64,000 nucleotides of DNA, taken from assembly GCA_029204225.1 (NCBI GenBank), contig CM055098.1:20342685-20406684 (forward strand). Direction: 5' to 3'. The stretch comes from Diphasiastrum complanatum (Eukaryota > Streptophyta > Lycopodiopsida > Lycopodiales > Lycopodiaceae). Position numbers and translations under genes: made by a program. Position 1 is the first letter of the stretch, and every line of letters begins with the position of its first letter. The notes beneath the pieces were generated by a model. It did not search any database. It worked only from the letters and a program-made list of their open reading frames with translations, and was not told the DNA's origin. This document shows positions 19,583 through 31,287 of this stretch, piece by piece.

Positions 19583-20990
19583 ATCTATACATCCAAAGCC
19601 TCTCCAAAGCGTTGATAGAGGCCTCCACGAAGGTGCGGGAGCTTCAAGCGTCCCAACGGCTTGCTCCACTCCAGGCACAACTACAGATTTACAAAGCAGA
19701 GAATACGCGTCTGGGGGAAGAAGTCAAAGCCCTACAAAGTGAAAAAGCTTGTCTGGTTAGCTCAACCTGCACCAGACTCAAGGCCGCTATCTGAATCAGA
19801 GATGAATCTCTTTAGGCGTCAGGTGCAGGTATATAGCCAGACATTAAACAACTACTAGGCAGAGTTCAATAAATATCGAGCAAACGCAACTCACACACTC
19901 GCCCAAGCCAAACAAGCCCTCAAGGCCCCAGCCCACCCCCATGGTAATTTCACCGCCACCCGTTTCTGACGCTGCACAGGCCAGTACGAGCCAAGACCAA
20001 AGCCAGCAAGCAGCCGGGAGGGTTAGTCAAGATCAAGAGTCCGAAGGCCAAGACCAAGGACCAATACATACGGGTGCTGAGACGTGAGACCAAGGCCAAG
20101 GTGCAGGTACCAGCCAAAGCCAAGAGGAAGGACATACAACATCATCCAGAGGTTCGTGCACCATATCTGTCAGCCGGGCCTTTCGAAGACCAAAGTTTGT
20201 GGAGGAGAAAATAAATGATATTCTATCAAAGTATTCCCACGAGTCATCAAGAGGCGGCTGACAGATATCGTTTTCAGCTCAGACAATAAAGGGCAAGGAG
20301 TTGCAGGCATTACCTGCCCTCCAACCACAACCAGAGTGGCATCAACGGCTGTTTGAAAGAGACCCTACAGCCATTAGGGCCTATGTGACAAGTCCGCAAC
20401 AAGTACGGATGAACGCGCACTTCCTGCCATGCACACGACAATCCAAATGGGCGGAATGCAGCACCCCTCTAGACAAGATCACACTTCAAAATTTCAATTG
20501 GCTGATCATTCCATCAGAGTATAGTTGGGCTATGGATGTAGATGCCAGAAGGGCTCTCACCCTATTCGCCAATAACTACTTCAACTGCCCTGATCCAACA
20601 GTCCGCGCGGCAGCCACTTACATCTGGGACTTAGAGCATTTAATGGGGATTGAAACAAAATGGGACAATTTTCTTCCTCTCTCATTCTTTGATCTTAATA
20701 AGGCGCTAGCTTTCGACAAAGTCGAAGATCAGCTGCCAGTCGCTTGTGTGTATTACTGAGCCGCCCTTCTTGGCGATCCCTGGACGCGCAAATTCCAAGC
20801 ATGGGTCTACCAAGACTGGCTGACATGAGTCCACAAGTCCCTTCACATGCCCAAGGACTTGAAGAACTGGACCGCCTCAACTTTATGGAAGACGTCACGG
20901 GCTATCTGATCTAACAAAGATGGGCCAAGAAGACTCTTTACTGAACCGACCGAGTGCCGAGGGACCGACACTACTTCAGGCCATGGGTCC
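19583..20990 (+). pseudogene. T2 extra ORF, coiled coil and C-terminal domain
   Basis: Directly after the ATCTA duplication the T2 internal region resumes within the coiled coil (YIQSLSKALIEASTKVRELQ, QLQIYKAENTRLGEEVKALQ). It continues through the Gln-rich tail to the C-terminal domain, open at 20301-20759 (LFERDPTAIRAYVTSPQQVR, WAECSTPLDKITLQNFNW, YIWDLEHLMGIETKWDNF). It ends before LTR3 at the same distance as in T1. Stops occur at different sites from T1, for example TAG near 19856 where T1 has CAA, so the two copies decayed independently from an open ancestor. Confidence 0.7.
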
Positions 20991-21806
20991 TGTTGGGGGT
21001 ATTTCCAACGAATTGTAAATAAATAAAATCAACTAATAAAATGTGTTGCAAGGGCATGACATCCTGCACGCATAAGCCCATGGTCCAATGAGCACGCAAG
21101 CTTAAGTTGTATATAAAATAAAATAGACTTGGGCCTTTGAATTAAAATAAAACTAGAGGCCCAAAGTCATTTTTGAACTTAGAAGATTACTTTTCAGAGT
21201 TGGGTCCAAATTGGGATTCACATGAATCTTGTGAATTTCAATGTACTTTTTGTGGACCCTTGGATCAAGTTGGATCCAAGATGAATGGATAGGATCAATG
21301 TAAATATTAGCCAATAGAATTTTGGGGCAAGGGCCTTCCCCATTTTATAAAAAGGCACCATTTGTACTCTATTTCCATGCTTAATAGAGAGGAGGAGACT
21401 CTATCATTTTGAGAGCTCAAGCATCCTCATTTGCTAATCACTCTTGCTTATGCTATTGTTGTGGTTTCTTGTTATTTCCATTTTCCATGCTTTTTGTTTA
21501 TGCTAGTTAAGGTTTTTCCATAAGCAATGAAATTGAGCATTTGAGCTAACCTCCATCTCATCTCTCTCTCTTTCTCTCTTCTCCTTCTTCTTCCTCTTCT
21601 ATTCTATCCTTTCTCTTCACCAGCAATCATGATGAAGTTAGTTAGGGAAGTAGAGTTAGTGTGAGTAGTGTTAGGGGAGGTAGAGTTAGACAAAAAGTAG
21701 AAAATTAACTAAAAGTAGCATCTATGCATAGTTAGGTACCTATCTAGTGAATTAACCCTTGTTGACAGGCGGGAGGGCTATACTACACAAGATCGTCAAC
21801 CCTACA
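20991..21806 (+). mobile_element. 3' LTR of T2, 816 bp
   Basis: Starts TGTTGGGGG and ends CCCTACA; TATA box at 21346-21354; aligned along its length with the T1 3' LTR. Immediately to the right lies minus-strand copia-I sequence, so T2 probably inserted into copia-I; the left part of that site is lost. Confidence 0.85.
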
Positions 21807-22200
21807 GTCTCATAAGCAATATCTGAAATGTTAGCACTCCCCCTAAAATCTAGTTTGTACAACTTACCAATTCTAGATCCTCTAGCAATAACTTTATTTT
21901 CTCTTGAGATTATACATTTATCAACTTGAAACTTGACATCCAATCCACTATCAAACAATTGTCCTACACTAATGAGATTCTTGGTCAATCTAGGTACATA
22001 AAGTACATCATGTAAGCAAAAAGATTTCGATGATGATGCATGCAATGGAATACTACCTATTCCTTCAATTCTACACTCTACATCATTAGCAATATAGATT
22101 GATCTTTTTGCACCTAGATATGGCATGAGACTAGTGAAAGAGTTCCTAGAACTAGACATATGGGAACTAGCCCCACTATCTATCCACCAGACTTCGTCAT
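21807..22200 (-). pseudogene. Copia-I protease and GAG-pre-integrase segment
   Basis: The frame 22159-21807 gives SSRNSFTSLMPYLGAKRSIY, CRIEGIGSIPL, YVPRLTKNLISVGQLFDSGL and SRIGKLYKLDF, the block between the copia protease active site and the HHCC region. Just upstream, other-frame translation gives a WWIDSGAS-like protease motif. The frame runs into the T2 LTR, so the C-terminal residues listed beyond 21807 are not element sequence. Confidence 0.75.
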
Positions 22201-23100
22201 TCTTAAGGAAAAGATGAAAAAGATCATTAACAAATGTTCTCTTTCACTTTTAACACCCTCACACTCATCGTCATTAGTAAGGTTAGCTTGCTTAGATTGG
22301 TTCTTCTTCTTGAAACAGTTTGATGCATAATGTCCTTTCTTGCCACAGAAAAAACACTTGATCTTTGACAGCTTCTTCTTGCCACTAGATGTTGCACCTT
22401 GTGAGGACTGATTCTCACCACCTTCTTTGGCTTTGTCCTTCTTGAAGTGTTGTTGTCCTTTGCCCTTTCCTCTTGACTTGTCTTTGATGAAGAGTGCTTT
22501 GTCATCTCCACCATCTTTCAATGAAAGTCTATTGATCCTCAGCATCTTGTTCTCTTGTCTGCTTTCTTCATCAATGAGAACACCTTGCAGTGTCTCCAAG
22601 GATGGAAGATCCTCCCTGACAGCATAAGTCTGCACAATATTGTCATATTCATCTCTAAGTCCATTAAGGACTACTTAAACAAGTTTAGTGTTCTTAAAGG
22701 CATCAGCAATACTAGCTAACTCTTGATGAAGATCCTTAACTCTCATGACATATGATAAAGCACTCTCATCTACTCTCTGATAACTTAGAAATATTTGGTT
22801 TCTAAGTGTAAGCAATCTAGAACTATTCTTGATTTCATAGATTATTTTTAGAGTATCCTAAGCTTCCTTGGCAATGGTGCATGTACTGATCTCTCTTAAT
22901 ATTTCATTGGTTACATTCATTTTTATGAAATGAAGGGCAATTTTGGTTCTTTTGTGAAATGTTGCAGCTTCATTAGGTGCAACAGGTTCTTCTTCAGCTC
23001 CACTCACAATATCCATTACATCTTGTAGAATCAATAATGATTCCATTCTGATCTTCCACATTGCGTGATTGGAAGATGTTAATCTCTCATTGTGCTCCAA
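22180..23100 (-). pseudogene. Copia-I gag with CCHC knuckle
   Basis: Gag starts at 23100 with MEHNERLTSSNHAMWKIRMESLL, like the gag of copia-A/B (SERLSSSNYSTWKVRMESLL). It runs to a stop at 22858, and the middle portion is broken. The frame 22635-22180 then gives YAVREDLPSLETLQGVL and the zinc knuckle CFFCGKKGHYASNC. A TAA at about 22676 and a TAG near 22858 break the gene. Confidence 0.8.
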
Positions 23101-23886
23101 GAAATGTGAACCAAATGAAGACGTCTTCTCTATGAGAAATTCTAGTAATGATAAAAAATGGAACTGAAAGGATGTTGCTTACTATCTCAATCTAGGATCT
23201 AACACTGATGTTGATCCAACCTATGAAATCTAGCAACAAATGTGAGAACAAATTCTCAACATAGAAAATCAATCTATCTTGAATTTGGATCTTGCTTCAG
23301 TCACAAAAAAGAAGCATATGCAAGTAAGAAGTCTATCTCTCCCACGAGTTTCAAAGAATTGAAAAACTCTCTAGGAACTTATTTTCAACTCAAACATAGT
23401 AATTTGTGTGAATGAAAAGTCTAAGACCTCAGAACACTCACTTCTATCCAATTGTACTTGATTGACAGTGAAAAATGATGAAAATGGTGAAAAGAACTGA
23501 TGTGTGCTCACTTTGGCATATTTCACAAGTTGAGTACTCTCTCAAACTCTCTGATTGTCTAAAATTCTTTTAAAAACAGATCAAATTGATTTAGAAACAC
23601 GAGCAACACATTCTACTCTTCAATACCTATCCAACAAGCTATAGACCATTAACTTTAGATCAAATCTAGAGAAGTAGCACTCAATCAATGAGGGCTGATT
23701 TCACACGCGTGAGCTCTCTGTCCACACAGGGCTCTACTGGAGCAAATCAGGCTCGTTTTGATCCACTTGTGATCCACAGATAGATTGTCTCTCAGCGAGT
23801 TTGAATCCCTCTCCCAAATCCGAGTTCTTGTAGGCAAAAGCACTAAAGATCTGATGTATACACCCTCACCTCTTCAAAGCATGAAG
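23101..23886 (-). other. Copia-I untranslated leader
   Basis: About 790 bases separate the primer site from gag, with no protein homology. Leaders of 0.6-1.2 kb are also seen in copia-B and copia-A here. It contains a near-palindrome TTTCACACGCGTGAGC near 23700. Confidence 0.5.
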
Positions 23887-23897
23887 TTTTGATACCA
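23887..23897 (-). other. Copia-I primer-binding site (tRNA-Met, variant)
   Basis: On the minus strand TGGTATCAAAA abuts the LTR end TTCACA. The canonical site is TGGTATCAGAGC, so the inner bases have diverged. Confidence 0.65.
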
Positions 23898-24593
23898 TGT
23901 GAAGTTTTTAGCATGTGTGAGCTTCACCACACACCCTACAAGATCTTACTGAGGTGTTGTGATTGCACAAGATTGATCAGAGAACAGTATACTTGAAAAA
24001 TCTATGGCAAGAGCACAATGGCATGCATCTGATGAAAAAATCTAACTTCTCACTATGAGAATCAAATGTCAGAAATAATTCTGAGTGCTCCGTATGGGAA
24101 AAATAGCCTGCTCTCGAGTAGAGAGAGAATATCAATGAAAGAGAACTCGTGTAGAGAGAGAATGAGTCCAGATTACCAAAATCTCATTATTCACAATATG
24201 GCAAAACATGCCAAGCTTTCCCTACATGAGAGAGACTCGAATTCCTACAGTGGAGTTGCATGGAAAGTCCACTTGACTGAACTAATTCACCTACCAGAGA
24301 TCCACATGTGTAACTGCATGCATGGATGTTGCATGTACTGCATGTCAACTCATAAATTGCATGTTGCATGCACTGATTGCATGTGGCTTGCATGCATACA
24401 GTATGACATTGCATGCTATCTAAACTTCTGCATGTCATCAAAATTGAATCTACCTAACTCAAATCCGACCTATACTAGAAGGTTATGTTCTCAATTCACA
24501 TACATTTTATGTACAACATGAAATATAGTGGAAATAACCATGGACATGGTCCCAAACTCGCGATAGGAAGATAATATTTTAATAATCTTCACA
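23898..24593 (-). mobile_element. Copia-I 5' LTR, 696 bp
   Basis: On the minus strand it begins TGTGAAGATT and ends AACTTCACA, with matching terminal inverted TGTGAAG / CTTCACA. About ten TGCATG hexamers lie at 24310-24440, in the first 300 bases of the LTR. Open frames within it (24066-24521, 24187-24441) are repeat-driven and not genes. Confidence 0.7.
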
Positions 24594-24599
24594 CCTGTT

Positions 24600-24656
24600 A
24601 ATAAGAATTTTGTTTTATCAGTTGGCATCAATATCCAAGTGCCAACACAATTCGCA
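24600..24656 (+). mobile_element. LTR tail fragment related to copia-G
   Basis: TAATAAGAATTTTGTTTTAT followed by AGTTGGCATCAATATCCAAG matches the end of the copia-G LTR (31223-31268) almost exactly and finishes in CCAACA. The rest of that LTR is absent. Confidence 0.7.
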
Positions 24657-25129
24657 TCAACCGAGGGATAAGTTCAAATGGCTAGCCAATAAGTACATGA
24701 GCACTCCAGTATGTGGAACCTCAAGCTCTCCCATGTGGAATTGGGGGGGTTCATGATGATGATGCAAACAATCATTCTGATCTGTTCGCAATGGTGATCC
24801 TGTCGTTGGTTCTGGTACTTCGGTATCAAGAGGTTCTGCAAGTATGTTTCTTGCTCGTGCATCTTCCTCTGGTTGTGCTTTCTGTACGAAGTGGCATAAC
24901 TTCCTTATTCTCTCACATTTGGATGTGGTCCTACAGTTGAGGGTTGATCATCTGTCATTGACACTGATGAGGGTGGTGAGAGAGCCACTTCCTTTCGTTT
25001 CTGTGCTTGCGTTGTGATTAACACTGGAACATGGAGAATTTGAGTCTTCTATGGCATCCTCCCTGGAACTATTGTTGATTGCACTAAAATCAAGTTCAAG
25101 ATGAAACCAAAAATATGTAAACTAGAAAG
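24657..25129 (-). pseudogene. Possible copia linker remnant
   Basis: On the minus strand one frame reads EPLDTEVPEPTTGSPLRTDQ followed by a His-rich run, resembling the variable linker between integrase and RT of copia elements, but no catalytic motif is present. It ends where the copia-C-type LTR begins at 25130. Weak assignment; otherwise no gene. Confidence 0.25.
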
Positions 25130-25881
25130 TGTTAGAAATGATGAACTCCTACAACTTTGTTGTAGCACAAAAAAAAATGAAGGTCGAACAAGAATGATTT
25201 GTGACAGTCAACATGTCATTGACTCGAAGCACAAACGATTTGCGAATCATTCGTGAATCCTAAACATACCTCCAGGACCACAAACCGCAAAGGGACGCAA
25301 AAACAAAAAACTATAAAAGTGAGGAAAAGAATGAAAGCAAACGGGAGATTATGAAACAAACGAAGAAGAATCTTTCACACTGCCAGCTGGCAACTCAACG
25401 GGCTTTACACCCAGCTAAAATGAATGGCAATGACGGAGACTAACTAACTAGTTGATCAGCATTAACTAGTCTTGTGATTCTACGTTTAGCTATCTTGTAA
25501 ACTCCACACAATGGAGATATAAAAACGATCCTCTCTGGATCATAACAAAAAGAATCTGAATTGTGAGAGATCTGTAAGAGAGAGAGAGAGAGAGAGAGGT
25601 AGCGAGTAGAGAGGAAAAGAAAAATACTAGAAACTATAGCTGTGCATGAAAGTCTGCCAATGAGTAGAATACAACGAAAGAGCAGAGTGTAATTCCGCCA
25701 ACAAGCGAGACACTGACAATCTTGCTCTAAAAACCAAACCGATAATAGAGTTGCTCTATTTCCGTGCATTTCTTTTGTTTTGTGCTATCATTTTGCCTTG
25801 ATTTCTAGAATAGAATGTGTTCTATGATGTGTAGTCGCGTGTCTGGGATCCTGTAAACAGCTTTCCCGCAAAAGAAAAACA
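25130..25881 (+). mobile_element. Copia-C family LTR (end truncated)
   Basis: Starts TGTTAGAAATG and aligns with the copia-C LTRs at 44425 and 60971, including GGAGATATAAAAACGATC (TATA box 25518-25525) and a GA microsatellite at 25579-25597. It breaks off about 20 bases before the expected CCCGCGACA end. Confidence 0.85.
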
Positions 25882-25904
25882 GGCTAATCCAACTGTCAGG
25901 CCAA

Positions 25905-25965
25905 GTAGAGCTGCCAAGGGCACTCTATGTCTCTCACTCAGAACAGATCTACTATCTGTCTCCAA
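25905..25965 (+). mobile_element. Copia-C internal fragment
   Basis: About 60 bases (AGAGCTGCCA, GCACTCTATGT, CTCACTCAGAA, ATCTGTCTCCAAAATG) match 58028-58093, the segment after the protease in copia-C. LTR and mid-element sequence are thus joined with the intervening gag and protease deleted. Confidence 0.7.
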
Positions 25966-26290
25966 AATGTAGAGATATTGGTGAAACTATCCAATTGATG
26001 GAAGAACAATGAGATTTGCTATCAAAAAATACACGTCCAGCATCGTACTCAAGATGAAAACAAGAATCTTGTCTTTCAGGCAAAAAACCCGACATTGTCG
26101 CATTTCACCTTTGGGTCATCCTGAGCAACTAAGTATTTTGCGACACTTGTGCTATCTTGGTTTTCCAGCCATTTTAGACACTTCCAGAAATGCGACACTA
26201 CTTCACAAAAAAGACGAAAAATGTGACACTATAGTTTTACACGAAATTTCAGACAAGCAAAAAATGTGAAAAATGTGATGGAACCAAACT
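25966..26290. other. Unassigned spacer
   Basis: No recognised coding sequence. It contains several GCGACA / TGTGACA-type short repeats (TGCGACACTT, ATGCGACACTA, ATGTGACACTA). It joins directly to the truncated gag of copia-F. Confidence 0.35.
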
Positions 26291-26293
26291 AGA

Positions 26294-29167
26294 ATGTTAG
26301 CTTTGAAGAATCAAATCTATAGAAGCTATCAAAAGAAAGGAGAGAGTGCACATACTTTTGTCCTAAGAGTAAAGGAATTGAACAAAGAGCTAGCCTTTAT
26401 AGGTGATCCTATCAAGGATGAAGAGCTTGTTCAACTCATATTGAATGGACTAAGCTTTGAATTTGACAATTTGGTTCAGGGATATGCAATTATGGGTAAG
26501 CTACCCATACTTGAAGAACTCCAAGGCACACTCATGGCCGAGGAATCAAGAAGGAGCCAAATGCAAGAGAGGATGGATAGGCTTTCCATCCAAGGTGGAG
26601 ATGACCAAGCTCTCTTCACCAAAGGCAAAGGCAAGTCCAAAGGCAAAGGATCAACATTCAAGAAGTCTACAAAGCTTGAGGATCAAGAAGGACCCTCAAA
26701 GGCATCTCCATCAACCACCAAAGTCAAGAAGGACAAATCAAAGGTGAAGTGCTACTATTGTAGCAAGATGGGGCATTATGCCTCGGAATGCTTCAAGAGG
26801 AAGCAAGATCAAAGCCAAGCCAACATGAGCAAAGAGGAGGAGGAGGAGAGTTCACATGAGGACTCTCTCATGATGTCCATAATTTCTTCAACAAGCTTCA
26901 AAGGAGAAGATCCTTGGTGGATTGACTCGGGTGCTAGTTCACACATGACTAGTAAAAGGGAGTTTTTCTCTTCTCTCTTATCTTATGATGGACCTATAAA
27001 GTCTATCTATACAGCAAATGATGAAGCTTGTAAGATTGAAGGAGTTGGTAGCATTCCCCTTTGCTTAGGATCTTCCGAAAAGATCAACATAGAAGGTGTT
27101 TTGTACATGCCTACAATAACAAAGAATCTACTAAGTGTTGGCCAAATGGTAGACAATGGTTTCAATGTTGACTTTGCTTCAAATGAATGTTTCATCAAGA
27201 AGAAGGGTAAGATAGTGGCTAAGGGCACTAGACTTGGCAAACTTTATAAGTTGGATGCATTTGTGGATACTAATGTTGTCATGTTGGCCAAGAAGAGCAA
27301 GATATCTACCTTTACTTTATCGCACAAAAGACTTGGACATGTCAACTCGGGTTCCATGGAGGCTATGATCAAGGAGGAGTATGCTTTAGGCCTACCAAGG
27401 TCTATTGGGAAGGAAGACAAGGTTTGTGAAGCTTGTGCCTTATCCAAGGCACATAAGAATGTGTTTCCTAACTCCATCACAAAGTCATCTCATCCTCTTG
27501 AACTCATACACTCGGATGTGCACATTGCTAGCACCAAATCTAATGGAGGTTCATCCATGTTTTTAACCTTCATTGATGACTACTCAAGATATTTTTGGGT
27601 GTTCTTACTTTCCTTCAAGTCTCAAGTATTTGATACTTTTGTAAAGTTCAAGTTGTTTGTGGAAAAGCATCATAATCATAGCATCAAGATTCTTAGAAGT
27701 GACAATGGTGGAGAATTCATCTCCAATGAGTTCAAGGCCTTTTGTGAGGAGGAAGGGATCAAGAAAGAGACTTCTTGTCCTTACACTCCTCAACAAAATG
27801 GAGTTGCTGAAAGAAGGAATAGAACATTATGTGAATGTTCTAAGGCTTTAAGATTAGATGCTTGTTTGCCCAAATCCTTTTGGGGTGAGTCTCTTGTATG
27901 TGCAAACTACTTGATGAATAGGGTGTCTTGCAAAGCAATTGAAGGCAAAACTCCTTATGAGATGTTGTATGGAAAGAAACCCAATCTTAATCACTTGAAA
28001 GTTTTTGGGTGTATATGTTATGTGCATGTGCCATTGGAAACAAGAACCAAGGAGGATCCATCTTCCACAAGAGGGATCATGCTTGGATATGCAAGCTCAA
28101 GCAAGGGCTACAAAGTCTATCTCCCATCCTTAAACAAATTTGTTGTTTCAAGGGATGTCATCTTTGATGAACATCATATGCATATGCTTGAAGAAGGCTC
28201 AAGTGCTCCAACAATCAAGAAGAAGATGGCCGAGGAGCAAGATCTTGGTTTTGAGGAGGAGCTCATGGAGGAGCAAGCACCAAACCCACCTATCACACCA
28301 AGGATATCTTCAAGGGCAAAAGTGGAGCCATCAAGGCTCACATATCAAGGCAAAGGACATCAAGTTGAGGGTATCTCATCCACTTCTTATGATTTATCTA
28401 GTTTTGAAGAACCATCTAATGTTGAAGATGCATTGAACTCCAAAGAATGGTATAAAGCTATGTTGGATGAGTATGATGCCTTGATTGAGAATGAAACTTG
28501 GTTGCTTGTTGAGAGACCTCAAAGGAATGTAATAGGATGCAAGTGGGTCTTCAAGCTTAAGTTGAATGCAAATGGGAGTGTTAACAAACATAAAGCAAGA
28601 TTAGTTGCAAAAGGTTATGCTCAAGAGAGAGGGATAGACTATGAGGAAACTTTTGCACCCGTGGCCAAGATGGTCACAATAAGGCTAATCATTGCACTTG
28701 CATCACATTTTGGATGGATTCTATGTCAAATGGATGTCTCTAATGCTTTCTTGAATGGTTTTTTGGAAGAGGATATCTATATGGAGCAGCCACAAGGGTT
28801 CATCAAGCATGGAATGGAGAACAAAGTATGCCATCTCCAAAGAAGCATCTATGGCTTGAGGCAAGCCTCAAGATCTTGGAATTCAAGACTACATTGCTAT
28901 CTTATTTCACTTTCTTTTGTTCAAAGTGAATATGATCCCACTCTTTACATTAAGTTTGATGATTTTGGTATTGTACTTTTACTCATTTATGTAGATGACA
29001 TCATCATTAGTGGAAATAGTGTTGATGGTATTGAAAAAATCAAGATAGATCTATCCTTAGAGTTCAAGATGGTAGATCTAGGGTGTCTTCACTTCATCTT
29101 AGGCATAGAAGTACTTAGAGGGTCTGATTTTATCTTTATAAGTCAAGCAAAGTCTTTTGAAGAAGTT
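26294..29167 (+). pseudogene. Copia-F gag-pol, main open frame
   Basis: The frame starts inside gag (LALKNQIYRSYQKKGESAHT). In order it holds the knuckle CYYCSKMGHYASEC; protease PWWIDSGASSHM; the HHCC region with CEACALSKAHK; an integrase core with HSDVHIAST, RSDNGGEF and NGVAERRNRTL; the linker PSRLTYQGKG; and RT with CKWVFKLKLNANGS, QMDVSNAFLNGFLEE and an intact YVDD in LLIYVDDIIISG. It stops at about 29168, where QAKSFEEV replaces the expected QAKY...LLKKFKM: a small deletion shifts the frame. All three enzymes have intact catalytic residues, so inactivation looks fairly recent. Confidence 0.92.
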
Positions 29168-29922
29168 TAAGATGGAAGTATGCAAAAGTGTTGACACACC
29201 AATGGAGCAAGATGTAAATGATGAAAGATCCTTCATGGACATCACTTTGTTTAGGCAACTTATAGGTTCCTTAATGTGGATCACTATAACTAGACCAGAT
29301 CTTAGCTTTAGTGTATGTAGGTTGAGCCAATCCATGCAAAAGCCATTGAATATCCATTGGAAAAAGGCTAAGAGGATTCTAATATACATCTCGGGTACAT
29401 TGGATTTTGGGATTCTATATAGAGGAGATGTGATTAACCTTCATGCATTTAGTGATTCAGATTTTGCAGGGGACAAGAGGGATAGGAAATCAACAAGTGC
29501 CTATTCAACTTTCATAGGAGAAGGTGTGGTTTCATGGCTTTCAAAAAAGCAAGAAACTATATCTCTATCTTCAACCGAGGCCGAGTACAAAGCTTTGACA
29601 ACCACTACAAAGGAGGTACTTTGGATCAAGAGATTATTGGTGGAGCTAAAGATCATGGGAGGAGGCACCAATCATCTACAATGACAATATATCAGCCCAA
29701 CACCTTGCATCTAACCCAATCTTCCATGCAAGATCTAGGCACATTGAGATATGCCATCACTTTGTGAGAGAAATGGTGCAAGCCAAGGAGATTGCTTTGG
29801 AGCATGTTCCAAGCAATGAATGTGTAGCTGATCTACTTACTAAACCACTTCAAAAGACACCTTTTATGAAGTTCAGATCATCACTTGGAGTGATTAGTAA
29901 AGCAATGATTGAACCAAGCTAG
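29157..29922 (+). pseudogene. Copia-F RNase H, frameshifted
   Basis: 29157-29684 continues RT (FKMEVCKSVDTPMEQDV, TRPDLSFSVCRLSQSM) into RNase H with SDSDFAGDKRDRKSTSAYS and SLSSTEAEYKAL. A second frameshift near 29680 moves the end into another frame (SAQHLASNPIFHARSRHIEI, ECVADLLTKPL), finishing at a TAG at 29920-29922. PPT-like GTGAGGAGGAG (29926-29936) follows. Confidence 0.88.
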
Positions 29923-29936
29923 ATAGTGAGGAGGAG

Positions 29937-30540
29937 TGTTAAAAATTCACAATTCTAGCTTGACTAGTTTTGGTCATATGACTTGTAACTAGTTAGATGG
30001 TCATGATGTGGCTTGTCAAACGTGCCAAATAGCATAGGATTCCATTCATAAGGATGTTCTCAAGTAGACCTAAGTGTTAGAACCTTTGGAATGAGTCCAA
30101 ATTATGCTTAGATACAAGGGAGAAAAAATAGGAGCTATTTTTGGTAATTTTTGCATTGTTGAGGGATCTCCAAGATTCCAACCTTAACTTGGTAGGGATG
30201 AAAGATCCACCAAAATTAGCATTAGGGATAGGTTTAGGGCTACTCATACCTGCCCAAAACCGTGATGGATCATGTATATATAGGTGATGATATCTCACCA
30301 AAATCAATCAAGCAATTTCATTTTTTTTTTCTCATAATGATGCAATTGCTCTCTATGTTCATAATTGTTTGAGTAATTGTGATTAATAATGATTATAGGA
30401 TTGAATGTAGGTTTGGTGTATAGTACTCAGACTGTGGAAGGCCATACTTTCACACGTGTGAAGCCTTCTTCAAGGATTTGGGCCATTTAGTGAGGTTCAA
30501 GCATAGATTTTTGATGGATTTTGATTGTTCAACTTGTGCT
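29937..30540 (+). mobile_element. Copia-F 3' LTR
   Basis: Starts TGTTAAAAATTC directly after the polypurine tract. It contains a TATA box (TATATATAGG, 30275-30284) and the palindromic G-box TTCACACGTGTGAA at 30449-30462. No second LTR is available for comparison, so the right end near 30540 is approximate. Confidence 0.65.
30275..30284 (+). promoter_or_regulatory. TATA box in copia-F LTR
   Basis: TATATATAGG lies about 340 bases into the LTR and 170 bases upstream of the G-box palindrome, the position expected for the U3/R junction. Confidence 0.55.
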
Positions 30541-30651
30541 AATCTTATGAAATCATAATCTATTGTTTCCCTCATCATTTCAATTGTTTTAGGATCCTTA
30601 TTTGCTGTAATTTTTACAATAACAACTATTCTAATTAGTCAGTTAATGAGT

Positions 30652-31272
30652 TGTTAAGCAATCTTATAAATGTAAAGCTAGAATAATACAAGATCATCCA
30701 GTTGTTATATATGTAAATGAGCGATTGAATCGATTATCGATGATGATCAGACGGAAATAAAACGACCAGAACGGGTCTTCTATTAGCTGACTCCTCATCT
30801 TTAGTGATTATATATAGTCGGACAGAGATACTCAGAACTTTAGCAATTGATTTGAGTCTGTAAGTAGGACCATGCGCTTATCAATGCAATTGTATTGTGG
30901 TCTGATTGTTGTTTTTCTGACATTATTATACAGATTCGCTATTGTTCTACATCTTTGCATTCTTGTTGAATGAAACTAACTCTCATTTCTCTTACGCAAA
31001 CATCAATATCAGAGAAATGTATGGCTGTCTTTGATGCCTAAGTTATTTCTACATTCTCTTCATATCAGGTTATCAGCAATAGAGGATTGCATGGCTATCT
31101 CAGATGCCTAATCGTTTCTGTGATCTCTCTTTCATGACAATCTAAGACTCCTAAATTGATAATCTTATTCAACACAAAAGAATAGCTCGCAATTTCCATT
31201 CTCTAAGTAATCCATGATCCTAATAATAAGAATTTTGTTTTATGAGTTGGCATCAATATCCAAGCACCAATA
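30652..31272 (+). mobile_element. Copia-G 5' LTR
   Basis: Ends in ATATCCAAGCACCAATA immediately before a primer-binding site. The same tail is found at 24600-24656. A TTATATATAG box is at 30808-30817. The start at TGTTAAGC (30652) is a best guess because no second LTR is present. Confidence 0.5.
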
Positions 31273-31275
31273 GAT

Positions 31276-31287
31276 TGGTATGAGAGC
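31276..31287 (+). other. Copia-G primer-binding site
   Basis: TGGTATGAGAGC differs by one base from the tRNA-Met complement TGGTATCAGAGC and follows the LTR end by three bases. Confidence 0.75.

Larger units (their letters stand above)
21807..24593 (-). mobile_element. Copia-I, 5' part only
   Basis: Minus-strand copia element keeping its 5' LTR, primer site, leader, gag and the start of pol. It is cut at 21807 by the T2 LTR; integrase, RT and RNase H are missing. LTR ends TGTGAAG and CTTCACA relate it to the copia-A/B group. Confidence 0.8.
26294..30540 (+). mobile_element. Copia-F, 5' truncated
   Basis: Copia element lacking its 5' LTR, primer site and the first 100 or so residues of gag, but retaining the rest of gag-pol, a polypurine tract and a 3' LTR. 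The coding frame is open for 958 codons, then broken by two frameshifts. Confidence 0.88.

Noticed and set aside
12364-21806. Simple unequal-crossover tandem of one element
   Set aside because: The ATCTA duplication around 12364-19582 shows an insertion event instead.
24066-24521. Open frames of 151 and 84 codons on opposite strands
   Set aside because: Cys/His/Met-rich translation of the TGCATG array inside an LTR.
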